The translations under genes and the position numbers were made by a program. Shown piece by piece: positions 55,107-63,381 of a stretch of 64,000 nucleotides of DNA. The notes beneath the pieces are model-generated. The model did not search any database. It was not told the DNA's origin and saw only the letters and a list, made by a program, of their open reading frames with translations. Source of the DNA: Mesorhizobium sp. WSM4904 (GTDB taxonomy: Bacteria > Pseudomonadota > Alphaproteobacteria > Rhizobiales > Rhizobiaceae). The DNA lies in assembly GCF_029674545.1 (NCBI RefSeq), contig NZ_CP121354.1:2365001-2429000 (forward strand), in the 5' to 3' direction. How positions within the stretch are numbered: the stretch's first letter is position 1; each line of letters begins with the position of its first letter.

Positions 55107-58100
55107 CTACTCAGCCAACCAAGAGTATTGCACAAACAGACGGAATCTTCTCTCAGGAATGAACCCGAATTCCAACCTTCCCATACTTGATTGTCGAATT
55201 ATCGGCGATAACTTTATAAATCCGGAACCTTCGTCGTTTCTAGATCGTTTACCGGTTGCCCCTTTTTTGATCATCTCCCGGATTTCTTTCATCCGGGCTT
55301 CGTGCTCTTCTATGTTGAGCTTTGGGGACACGCTATTGATAATCTCAATTCGAAGCGCACTCTTATCGCTATTGAGCGAGCAATTGATGCTCACAAGCGG
55401 GTCTGTTAAACCCGCGTTATGCTTGCGCATGTTCCCGAAGGCGACCCATATCGCGTCATTTATAAAAATCAAATCCGACGCGCCAACCACAACATTGTCG
55501 CTTACGTTATAGACAATTCGCGGTTGGAGAACTCGGTTCGACTTCAATGCTGATTCCACTGCCACGTCGATTGCTACTCGCAAGGTGAAGCGGTGCTTTG
55601 AAGTTTCTGTTTCAGGACGCTCAAACCAGGCCTCCGTCTCTCCTAACGCCGCCTGTAGTTCGGTTGTCGCTTGGGAGATTGACAAGCTGAACTCCTGAAA
55701 GGCCGAGTCGTGTAAAACCAAATTCCCGATGTCGATCCGCAGCTTGTTCAGGGCCTCTGAAAGGCCCATCTTCAGATCCTCGGAAATGATTCTCTTAGCG
55801 GTCTCCAGACTTCCGGCCAGTACGCCCCAGAAAATGGCAAAAACCGTCCGCAGGAAATCGTCGATAGTCTCATCGCTCCTGGATAGCGCGCGGGTGACCA
55901 CTAGGAGCGGTGACGAAATCACGATGTCAAAGATGCCATCGGGTTTTTCTGCTGATCGAGCATGGAACCGCCGGTCCTTGATGTCGTTTAGTTTCTCATC
56001 GAAGAATTTTGAGAAAGCTTGAAAATGTTCGTCGATCCGGCGGTTGTCCGATAGCGGCGTTAGGCGACCTAGCCAATATGCATTCGGGTTGTAATTTGAA
56101 TGCCCTGTTGCACGGGTGGTAATTATATGACGGACCTCAAGGGGATCACGCACCCTTCCTACAAACGATTGATGCCGTATACGTTTGCTCACATAGTAAT
56201 CGAGCCCATATGACGAATTATGCAGAAATTCCTCTTTAATCTCTCCAACCAGAGCTATCAAAAGGCCGTCGGCCTCCCCAACCGGAGTGAAGACTAGCTC
56301 ACGAGAGACCTTCCCGGACTGAGATATTTCCTTAAGAAGCTGATCATACATGTCGCCATCGTCAACATCGATGTCGTTGAGATCGCGATAACGAAGAAAC
56401 ATTTGTCCTAGAGAACTTTTAGCCCATCGACCTATCGAGTCTGTATCAACATAAATACGATTCCTGTCGATGATCTCCAAGCCTTCATTGATTCGCATTC
56501 GGTGAGTGATACTAAATATCTCGCCATCGTATTGAGCAATATTCTTCTCATCAATAGAAGCAAGCACGCCGCAAATCGCTTGTCTCTCAACCATCACCTC
56601 TTTCGAATTTTGAAATAAGCCAGAGACGTCGATAGTGCTTGGTACGCAAACGTACCATAAAAAGTAAATCAATATGTCCAACGGGTATTCGCTAACGTGG
56701 TCAGCTACAGCAGACGGCTTTTTCCACGTTGTCGATTTTAGGAAGCGCGATGTTGCAAACCTCAAAATGGAGGCATGCAAATCGCTGTTGGAAATCTTGT
56801 GAAGATAAAAGATGGCTACGATCGTTTGCATCGTAAGCCCTAGTGCTCGATAGTCGGAAAATTGATACGCTCCAATGGCTTCTACAATCTGCTTTGGGGG
56901 CACTGATCCGGGTGCGATGGCCTCATTTGCAATAAGCTCTATGAGGGCTGTGCGATCACCCATGCCATATCGGCACCTGAACAGCAGCGCATCTGCAAAG
57001 TGTCGGATGGAGCCGGGAACATCCTGGCTATTGACCGTCGTCACTAGACAGTCGCTAGCCGCGTCGTGCTCCTGAAGCTTCTCTAGCCAAAAAGATTGCG
57101 CCCAACTGGACGTTATCGGATTGAGGAGCTTTGAATCGCTCGTTAAACCTGTATCTAAGATGCGCCAGGCGGCGGTCGTGGGACCGGCTTGTGTTGAAAG
57201 TCCCTCGCTTTGGAGAGTGACACTCTCGGGTCCCAACACTTCCGAATTCAGATCCACCAGATGTAATGCCGGTTGTGCCGTTATTGACTTTGTCTTCATC
57301 TCGGAAATGAAATCGCAGATCCCTTTGAATGGTGCCAAGCCAGAGAGGTTCAAAGCGATGCGCTCAGCGTCAGTCCCTTCCGAAGACGCAAGAAATCCGT
57401 TGATGAATGACGCGGATAAAGCCTTCGCAAAACTCAAAGCCCCCGCCTTGCGCCGAATGAACCGTCTATTTGGCAAAGATAGCGCCAGCGCGGCGTAGAT
57501 AATTTGCCAAGGATCGCTAGCGCCAAACGTCTCCCGAAGGGCAGCTCGCGGGGCATTCTCCGGGGCTGTCCCGAATAGGATATCACCTATTTGTGATTCT
57601 CGTGTCTCAAATTGGCTAGTGTCAACCTTCAGGCCAAGGGCAAGACGAACCTTTTCTAGGCGGTAGTCATGGACTTTAAGTAAATCGACAGCAGAGGCGA
57701 TATGCATCATCTGCTTTTTGTCGAACGACAAACGAATTGATTCTTGGATATACGATATGAAAGTCTCATATATATCGATGATGGGGCCTTTCTGCTCCAT
57801 CATTAGTATTTTAGACACCTCTTTAGGATCCTCTGGCCATTCGTTAAATAGATGAAACCGAGTGTATGCTGATAATTGTGCGGTTACAAGTTTATCAAAC
57901 CTCTTATCAACCTCACTTCTGAATGCGGATATAGACGTTCTGTCCTCATTGCGGACACTAATATAGTAAGCTACGTACTGCAAAAATCCACGTCGATGTT
58001 GCCGTCTAATATTTGCTACGTATCTCTTATGACCTTCCAGGCCATTGTGTAGATGTTCAAGCGCAATTCTAAGCTTAGTTGACCACAACGAATCGCCAAT

Positions 58101-58598
58101 AAGATTGCTGATTTCATCGACGGCCTGGATCGCTTGGCCTATTTCACTCGTCATTACAAATCTAGTAGCAATGTTTTTTCGGCGAACAAAGTCATCGACA
58201 GCTTTTCGCTCGAGATTTATTCTTGAGACCAGCCATAGTAATTCTTTTCTAAGTGCAATTCTGGGACCGCCGGGGCGATGGTGCAAATAGTCTGTATTAA
58301 TTGGCTTGTTGAAAAAAGACGGTGTCTTGAGGCGAATGTAGTTGTTGGCCCAGTCGAGAAAGTGCGAGAAGTCGCTTTCTCGCAAAAACTTTCGCGCCTC
58401 CAAATAGCAGTCGTTTATCGCTATTCGATAGTAACGAAGATCTTCCTCAGGATTTGGAGGTTTTTTAAGCTCTTTCTTGCCGGTTTTGTACCGGGTCTTG
58501 CCAACATAATCAGAGACAGCTCCGCGGATGCGATTCTGCATCTCTGCCATGCCATTATATGCCATTCGAATTTGCTCTGAGTCGAGAAATGATTGCAC
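55107..58598 (-). CDS. dtcA: Detocs sensor kinase-like protein (DtcA-like)
   Basis: A 1163-residue cytoplasmic protein. The N-terminal 700 residues are helical with no recognised domain, suited to sensing phage. A segment YYVSKRIRHQSFVGRVRDPL (801-820) contains a conserved-looking RIRH (His809) that may be the phosphoacceptor. The C-terminus is a degenerate HATPase: an N-box-like FGNMRKHNAG (1054-1063) and a G-box-like DEGSGFIKL (1122-1130). It starts at a GTG without a good ribosome site; an ATG at residue 12 is an alternative. With the two receiver genes it forms a compact three-gene operon. Confidence 0.8.
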   Translation of the reverse strand: MQSFLDSEQIRMAYNGMAEMQNRIRGAVSDYVGKTRYKTGKKELKKPPNPEEDLRYYRIAINDCYLEARKFLRESDFSHFLDWANNYIRLKTPSFFNKPINTDYLHHRPGGPRIALRKELLWLVSRINLERKAVDDFVRRKNIATRFVMTSEIGQAIQAVDEISNLIGDSLWSTKLRIALEHLHNGLEGHKRYVANIRRQHRRGFLQYVAYYISVRNEDRTSISAFRSEVDKRFDKLVTAQLSAYTRFHLFNEWPEDPKEVSKILMMEQKGPIIDIYETFISYIQESIRLSFDKKQMMHIASAVDLLKVHDYRLEKVRLALGLKVDTSQFETRESQIGDILFGTAPENAPRAALRETFGASDPWQIIYAALALSLPNRRFIRRKAGALSFAKALSASFINGFLASSEGTDAERIALNLSGLAPFKGICDFISEMKTKSITAQPALHLVDLNSEVLGPESVTLQSEGLSTQAGPTTAAWRILDTGLTSDSKLLNPITSSWAQSFWLEKLQEHDAASDCLVTTVNSQDVPGSIRHFADALLFRCRYGMGDRTALIELIANEAIAPGSVPPKQIVEAIGAYQFSDYRALGLTMQTIVAIFYLHKISNSDLHASILRFATSRFLKSTTWKKPSAVADHVSEYPLDILIYFLWYVCVPSTIDVSGLFQNSKEVMVERQAICGVLASIDEKNIAQYDGEIFSITHRMRINEGLEIIDRNRIYVDTDSIGRWAKSSLGQMFLRYRDLNDIDVDDGDMYDQLLKEISQSGKVSRELVFTPVGEADGLLIALVGEIKEEFLHNSSYGLDYYVSKRIRHQSFVGRVRDPLEVRHIITTRATGHSNYNPNAYWLGRLTPLSDNRRIDEHFQAFSKFFDEKLNDIKDRRFHARSAEKPDGIFDIVISSPLLVVTRALSRSDETIDDFLRTVFAIFWGVLAGSLETAKRIISEDLKMGLSEALNKLRIDIGNLVLHDSAFQEFSLSISQATTELQAALGETEAWFERPETETSKHRFTLRVAIDVAVESALKSNRVLQPRIVYNVSDNVVVGASDLIFINDAIWVAFGNMRKHNAGLTDPLVSINCSLNSDKSALRIEIINSVSPKLNIEEHEARMKEIREMIKKGATGKRSRNDEGSGFIKLSPIIRQSSMGRLEFGFIPERRFRLFVQYSWLAE

Positions 58599-58740
58599 TT
58601 TGTTTAGGGCAGATTTGGATCCCCTTCAACACGTCGGTTTATTGCGCGAGTTGAGATGCTGAGACGCGATCAATTTCCCGTCCCATTTAATTGGATGCCG
58701 TCTCTTTGAGCCTATCCAACGCGGCAGGGGTCAGCTCGGT

Positions 58741-59745
58741 TTAATTTAGTTTTTGTGCGAGTTTGCCTCTGTCAGCGTGCGCATATCGCAGCAGCATTCG
58801 AATGTCCCGATGCCCACTGATTGACGCTACCTCTGGTACGGTAAGGCCTTTCTCGAAAAACCGGGAAATCGCCTCATGCCGTAGGTCGTGGAAGTGCAAA
58901 TCGTCAACCTTTGCCCGCTTCGCCAGCTTGTCCCATGCAAGGCGTACTGCAACCGGGGTGATCGGAAAAATACGTGCATTCTGTACTCTGGCCTTGTCGT
59001 TCATCGCGGCAATCCTTGTCTCAAGGATTTCCACCGCCAGCAACGAAAGCGGAATGGTCCTTGAATGACCGTTCTTCGAATCCCGAATGGTTGCCGTGCA
59101 GCGCTCAATGTCCACGTCACGGAACCGCAGGGCAATAATCTCCCCCCTTCTCATGGCCGTTTCCAGCGCCAGCCTAACGATTGGGATCAGCAGGGGGTTT
59201 CTTGTCTTTCGCCCTGCTTCCAGTAGCTTTGCGAACTCGCCTTCCCTTAGCCGTCTATCCCTCTTGTTATCCGTGACCTTCAAGGCAAGGTCGGTAAGTG
59301 GATTGCTGCGGAGGGGGAGATTCCAATCCAGCCTTGCGATCTCAAACATGTTGCTGAGCGGAGCGATTTGGCGCTTTAGCGATTTTGTTGTGATCGTTTT
59401 CAGCCGCTCGTCTCGATAGGTGGCAAAGTCGGCTGTTGTCAGTTCCGAGAGACGCTTTTTGCAAATCTTGTGCCGCAGGAAGGCTTCGAGAACGATCCTC
59501 TCGATTTCGGCCCCTTTCTTAACGGGCACGATTTCGTCAATATATCGCTGGACAAGCTTGGCGAGGGTGATCCTCTCCAATTCCTTTCTGTCAGGTCCAA
59601 GCTCTGCCCTGTCTGCCAGTCTCTCTTGGTGCCTTGCCCATTCCTTGGCGTCTGCAAGGAGTGTGAATGTTTTGGTTGAGGGGGCAACGCCCGTCCTGCG
59701 AACCTGCACCTGGTATTTGTTGCGGTGCTTCCGAATTGTGGCCAT
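58741..59745 (-). CDS. int: Tyrosine-type site-specific integrase
   Basis: A 334-residue phage-type integrase. The N-terminal arm-binding part (1-60) opens MATIRKHRNKYQVQVRR, a core-binding SAM-like domain follows (60-150), and the catalytic domain shows Arg199 (AMRRGE), Lys224 (DSKNGHSRTI), His286 and Arg289 (HFHDLRHEA), His312 (ISGHRD) and Tyr321 (LLRYAHA). All six catalytic residues are present. It lies about 100 bases from the intact tRNA, the standard place for the integrase of a tRNA-targeting island. Confidence 0.95.
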   Translation of the reverse strand: MATIRKHRNKYQVQVRRTGVAPSTKTFTLLADAKEWARHQERLADRAELGPDRKELERITLAKLVQRYIDEIVPVKKGAEIERIVLEAFLRHKICKKRLSELTTADFATYRDERLKTITTKSLKRQIAPLSNMFEIARLDWNLPLRSNPLTDLALKVTDNKRDRRLREGEFAKLLEAGRKTRNPLLIPIVRLALETAMRRGEIIALRFRDVDIERCTATIRDSKNGHSRTIPLSLLAVEILETRIAAMNDKARVQNARIFPITPVAVRLAWDKLAKRAKVDDLHFHDLRHEAISRFFEKGLTVPEVASISGHRDIRMLLRYAHADRGKLAQKLN

Positions 59746-59846
59746 GACGAACCCTTTGCTGTGACCAGAGTGTGACCAGCAGCCAAATCCAGGGTCTTTC
59801 GATGGAGTTTCTTGTGATAGCTAACCTTTTGAAAACGCTATCAGAA

Positions 59847-59916
59847 GAAGGATGGTGGGCGTGACAAGGATTGAACTTGTGACCCCTGCAATGTCAATGC
59901 AGTGCTCTCCCGCTGA
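59847..59916. repeat. Proximal attachment site (right 70-bp repeat)
   Basis: Identical to 49734-49803 over 70 bases; the match ends six bases inside the D-arm side of the tRNA (CGCTGA). This copy, brought by the element, restores the 3' part of the functional tRNA. Confidence 0.95.
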
Positions 59917-59927
59917 GCTACACGCCC
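59853..59927 (-). tRNA. tRNA-Val(GAC)
   Basis: A 75-base tRNA on the minus strand, from G at 59927 to the encoded CCA at 59855-59853. The acceptor stem is GGGCGTG/CACGCCC, the D stem GCTC/GAGC, the anticodon stem CTGCA/TGCAG with loop TTGACAT (anticodon GAC), and the T arm ACAAG-TTCAATC-CTTGT. All stems pair. It is the integration target of the island. Confidence 0.96.
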
Positions 59928-60026
59928 ATCCGAAGCCGCGCATACACCATTTTTGGTCCGGCGCGTCAATAGCGGGAATAAGAAAAGAAAGCTCCGTTTT
60001 GCCGCAGCGGCGGGAGGCCGATGCCC

Positions 60027-60128
60027 GAAGCGCGTCGCGTCGAAAAGGATTTCGAGCGACGCGCCTCAGGTCTCTGTTTCATGCATGTCGTATCCCAAAA
60101 CCGCGGCACGCTTTTGGGCGACATGCAT
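60027..60128. repeat. Rhizobial intergenic repeat of the ATGCATGTCG type
   Basis: Two inverted repeats: GCGCGTCGC (60030-60038) with GCGACGCGC (60056-60064), and ATGCATGTCG (60081-60090) with CGACATGCAT (60119-60128), the latter enclosing CCCAAAA/CTTTTGGG. This element is common between genes in Rhizobiales. It lies between the tRNA and cpdR. Confidence 0.75.
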
Positions 60129-60143
60129 TGGCCGGAAAATCTC

Positions 60144-60506
60144 TCAGGCGGCCTGCAACATCTTCTCGACCTCGTTGACGAGGTCGCGCAGGTGGAACGG
60201 CTTCGACAGCACCTTGGCGTCCTTGGGCGCCTTGGAATCCGGATTGAGCGCGACGGCGGCAAAGCCGGTGATGAACATCACCTTGAGGTCCGGATCGATC
60301 TCGGTGGCGCGGCGGGCAAGCTCGATGCCGTCCATCTCCGGCATGACGATGTCGGTCAGAAGCAGCGAGAAAGGCTCCTCGCGCAGCCGCTCATAGGCGC
60401 TGGCGCCATTGTCGAAATCGCTTACCTGGTAACCGGCTCGTTCGAGCGCCTTGACGAGGAAGCGGCGCATATCGTCGTCGTCTTCCGCCAGCAGAATGCG
60501 TGCCAT
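60144..60506 (-). CDS. cpdR: Response regulator CpdR
   Basis: A 120-residue single receiver domain. The acidic residues are in LLAEDDDDMRRF, the phosphoacceptor Asp is in LLLTDIVMPEMDG, and the lysine is in VLSKPFHLRDLV. The sequence pattern, including FITGFAAVALNPDS, is that of alphaproteobacterial CpdR, which is dephosphorylated in G1 and brings ClpXP to the pole to degrade CtrA and other substrates. An extra ATG at 60509 directly precedes the chosen one. The C-terminus ends LQAA; the last two alanines are important for CpdR turnover in Caulobacter. Confidence 0.92.
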   Translation of the reverse strand: MARILLAEDDDDMRRFLVKALERAGYQVSDFDNGASAYERLREEPFSLLLTDIVMPEMDGIELARRATEIDPDLKVMFITGFAAVALNPDSKAPKDAKVLSKPFHLRDLVNEVEKMLQAA

Positions 60507-60671
60507 CATATCCCGTCCGAATCACCCACCCCAAGCCTGCCGCCGGGCAAGGCCGTTAACCATCCTGTATATGAGGAGGAGACGGTAAACATCAAGTGAA
60601 CGTTGGGTTGGTGCCTACCACCTCGCGCAGCCTTTTGGTGAGGCCGAAATGCTGGACATGCCGGACGCAAG

Positions 60672-61613
60672 ATGGCAGTTTTGCGTAATGATGCAGTGCT
60701 TGATCCTGGTTCGTTCAAATTGAAGACGGCAGCCGAGGATTTTTCGGTCGTACCACCCTTCGAAATCCGATCGGGCGCCGAGCAGCGCGTACCTTTCCTG
60801 TTCAATTCGCCGCATAGCGGCCGCCACTATCCCGAGCGCTTCCTGGCCATGGCGCGGCTCGACCGCAACGCCATTCGCCGGTCGGAGGACTGCTATGTCG
60901 ATGAGCTTTTCGGCGGCGCCGTCGCGCTCGGCGCGCCGATGCTGGCGGCGAACTTCCCGCGCGCCTACCTCGACGTCAACCGCGAGCCATGGGAGCTCGA
61001 TCCGCGCATGTTCGCGGAGCCGGTGCCGTCCTTCTGCAACATCCGTTCGGCCCGCGTCGCGGGCGGCTTGGGCACGGTGCCGAAGCTGGTGGGGGAGGGG
61101 CTCGACATCTATCCCGGGCGCCTGCCTCTGGCCGAGGCCGTGGGACGCATCGAGGCCGTCTACAAGCCGTATCACGAGACGCTGAAGCGGCTATTGACCA
61201 GGACTCACGCCAGGTTCGGCTACGCCGTACTGATCGACTGCCATTCGATGCCGGCCAGCATCCGCGTCGGCGACAATGGCGCGCGGCCGGATTTCATCAT
61301 CGGCGATCGCTTCGGCATTTCAGCGTCCGCGGCTCTGACCGAGACGGCGATCGGCCTGCTCACCGGCATGGGCTACGCGGTCGCGCACAACAAGCCTTAT
61401 GCCGGCGGCTTCATCACCGAGCATTACGGGCGGCCGGCGCGTCATCTCCACGCGCTGCAGATCGAGGTCAATCGCGGACTTTACATGAACGAGCGGACGT
61501 TCCAGAAGTCGGCCGGCTTCGACACGCTGGCCGACAACTTGACGCGGTTTTCGGCCGAGCTGATGTCGATGCCCGACCACAATTTCGTCGACCTGCCGCT
61601 CGCCGCGGAATGA
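60672..61613 (+). CDS. N-formylglutamate amidohydrolase
   Basis: A 313-residue zinc-dependent amidohydrolase. It shows LFNSPHSGRHYP near residue 44, AVLIDCHSMPAS near residue 185 and IEVNRGLYMNE near residue 270, all expected for the FGase family. It is the longer, more classical paralogue of the gene at 14821. In rhizobia this gene commonly lies beside the mmgR-type RNA and a suhB-like gene, as here. It probably releases glutamate and formate from N-formylglutamate. Confidence 0.9.
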   Translation: MAVLRNDAVLDPGSFKLKTAAEDFSVVPPFEIRSGAEQRVPFLFNSPHSGRHYPERFLAMARLDRNAIRRSEDCYVDELFGGAVALGAPMLAANFPRAYLDVNREPWELDPRMFAEPVPSFCNIRSARVAGGLGTVPKLVGEGLDIYPGRLPLAEAVGRIEAVYKPYHETLKRLLTRTHARFGYAVLIDCHSMPASIRVGDNGARPDFIIGDRFGISASAALTETAIGLLTGMGYAVAHNKPYAGGFITEHYGRPARHLHALQIEVNRGLYMNERTFQKSAGFDTLADNLTRFSAELMSMPDHNFVDLPLAAE

Positions 61614-61637
61614 TCGCAACCCGACGTTTCGCGGCTT

Positions 61638-61722
61638 AAAAAAAGACCGCATCGCTTTCACGACACGGTCGAAGTCTAGGGAGGAAACGCCCAAGGAGGG
61701 CATGGACAGGATAAGCTGTCCG
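61638..61722 (-). ncRNA. mmgR: Small RNA of the mmgR (suhB/alpha-r8) type
   Basis: On the minus strand: -35 TTGACA (complement of 61751-61756), 16 bases, -10 TAGTTT (61729-61734). The predicted transcript of about 85 bases starts with a GGACAG/CTGTCC hairpin, then has the unpaired CCUCCCUAG-type anti-ribosome-site stretch, and ends in a 10-pair terminator hairpin (61645-61670) followed by seven T residues (61638-61644). Position next to a suhB-type gene, length and the CU-rich loop match the mmgR family of Rhizobiales. Family assignment is from memory, without an Rfam search. Confidence 0.72.
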
Positions 61723-61914
61723 AGAACAAAACTATTGTGCGATGCACAAATGTCAATCGACTTCGGGCTTTTTTAATTCAATATGATGTGCAAATTCCGT
61801 TTCGACGGCTGAGGTGTGACATTCGGGCAACAAATGCGCGATGCCTGACCGGCCTTTGCGCCTTTGCTCCGGGCAGAAAACGGCGGCCGCCGGCTGCCGC
61901 AAGGGGAGAGTGAG

Positions 61915-62688
61915 TTGGATATCAGCATCGACTTCATGCGGCGCATCGCGCGTGCCGCCGCCGCGGAGACCTTGCCGCGCTTCCGCAGCCAGGGCGCGGT
62001 CGCCAACAAACTGGCGGAAAGCTTCGATCCGGTGACCGAGGCCGACCGCGAGGCCGAGCGGGCGATCCGGGCGCTGATAGCGGCGGAATACCCCGATCAT
62101 GGCATCCTCGGCGAGGAGCATGGCAGCGAAAACCTGTCGAGCCGGCATGTCTGGGTCATCGACCCGATCGACGGCACGCGCGCCTTCATCTCCGGCTTGC
62201 CGGTATGGGGAACGCTTGTCGGGCTGACGGTCGACGGCGATGCCGTCGCCGGCCTGATGTCGCAGCCTTTCACCGGCGAGCTGTTCTATGCCAATGCCTC
62301 CGGTTCGCACTACGAAGGCCCGGGCGGTCCGCGCGAGCTCACGACCCGCAAGACGACGGACCTCTCCAAGGCGACGCTGTTCACCACCACGCCGGCGCTG
62401 TTCAAGGGCGAGGCGCGAAGCCGCTACGACCAGTTCGAGAAGCAGGTGCAACTCGCCCGCTACGGCACGGACTGCTATGCCTTCGCGATGATCGCGGCGG
62501 GAAGCGTCGACATCGTCGCCGATCCGGGCTTGAAACCCTACGACATCGTGGCGCTGATCCCGATCATCGAGAAGGCGGGCGGCGTCGTCACCACCTTCGA
62601 GGGCGGGCCTGCGGAAAACGGCGGCGACATATTGGCGGCGGCGACGCCGGAATTGCACGCCGCGGCGATGGCGGCGCTGCGCGGCTGA
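61915..62688 (+). CDS. Inositol monophosphatase family protein (SuhB/histidinol-phosphatase type)
   Basis: A 257-residue Mg2+-dependent phosphatase. The metal sites are visible: DPVTEADREAER, GILGEEHG (Glu), WVIDPIDGTRAF (Asp-x-x-Asp-Gly-Thr) and a C-terminal DPGLKPYDIVALIPI (Asp). The TTG at 61915 is preferred because AAGGGGAG lies just before it; the frame upstream to 61864 is not family sequence. The substrate may be inositol phosphate or histidinol phosphate; the WGT and GLKPYD details suit the HisN-like branch. Confidence 0.88.
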   Translation: MDISIDFMRRIARAAAAETLPRFRSQGAVANKLAESFDPVTEADREAERAIRALIAAEYPDHGILGEEHGSENLSSRHVWVIDPIDGTRAFISGLPVWGTLVGLTVDGDAVAGLMSQPFTGELFYANASGSHYEGPGGPRELTTRKTTDLSKATLFTTTPALFKGEARSRYDQFEKQVQLARYGTDCYAFAMIAAGSVDIVADPGLKPYDIVALIPIIEKAGGVVTTFEGGPAENGGDILAAATPELHAAAMAALRG

Positions 62689-62750
62689 TCATCCGGCGTG
62701 CCTCAGTGTCTGTGCGCGGTGGAAACCACAGCGCGGAAGGAGCCGCTCTC

Positions 62751-63209
62751 TCAGCTGTCGGCGGGCCGGGCGTCGGTGCGACGCAGGCCCCACAAAATGA
62801 GCGCGAAGGCGGTGAGGCCGGTCGGCGCGGACGAATAACCGACGACCTTGATCACGGCTTCCTGAAACGCGCTCCCGTGGGAGGCTCCAGCCGCCAAAGG
62901 CATCGTCTCGTTGCCGGCTCCCCAGGCGCTGGCGATCACGTAGGCCGCCAGGATGGCCAAGGCCGAATAGATCAGGAGCCAGAACGCGACCCGCGACGTC
63001 GCCGCACCGAGATTGAGCCTGGACCATGTGAGACCCAGCGCCAGCAGGAGAACGCCTTGCAGGGCGCTAAGCGTGTGTGCGGACAGTCCGAGCCGCGGCG
63101 CGGCGAGGTAGGGTATCGCAAACCCTTCGAACGAGGAAAACAAGAGCAGGGCGACGCCAATCTGCAGCAGACGGTGCCCCTGACGTGACAGCGTGCTCGA
63201 TGCGTCCAT
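62751..63209 (-). CDS. Four-helix membrane protein (hydroxylaminobenzene mutase-like)
   Basis: A 152-residue membrane protein with four hydrophobic helices. The second segment, PRLGLSAHTLSALQG, and the following LALGLTWSRLNL resemble the HabA/HabB mutases (PRxxLSAHxxGxxxG). The ATG at 63209 follows GGGAGAG; longer starts to 63257 are possible. Those mutases convert hydroxylaminobenzene to aminophenol, but the similarity is partial, so enzyme function is not assured. It is convergent with the suhB-type gene. Confidence 0.6.
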   Translation of the reverse strand: MDASSTLSRQGHRLLQIGVALLLFSSFEGFAIPYLAAPRLGLSAHTLSALQGVLLLALGLTWSRLNLGAATSRVAFWLLIYSALAILAAYVIASAWGAGNETMPLAAGASHGSAFQEAVIKVVGYSSAPTGLTAFALILWGLRRTDARPADS

Positions 63210-63381
63210 GGCCGTCTCTCCCATCTCCAATTGGCGTCTGACCTCTTTGGGCAGCAACTAGCGCTCGACGGCTGGACGGGAATAAGGCGCCGCGCCGCGC
63301 CGAGGGCATGACGGCGGGCTGGGCCAATCGGGTCGTGAAAACTCGCTCGCTGTCGTGACCCGCGGTGCGCCGGCGAAGCGG

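Larger units (their letters stand above)
49734..59916. mobile_element. Integrative genomic island in tRNA-Val(GAC)
   Basis: About 10.1 kb bounded by perfect 70-bp direct repeats, the right copy being part of the intact tRNA. The integrase gene is next to the tRNA. The interior is visibly AT-richer than its flanks and has no homologous-looking link to the core genes around it. Cargo: a polymerase-like protein with a coupled small gene, a small membrane protein, an XRE regulator and a Detocs-type defence operon. No relaxase, structural phage genes or replication initiator were seen, so it is probably a satellite-like or non-self-transmissible element. Confidence 0.93.
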
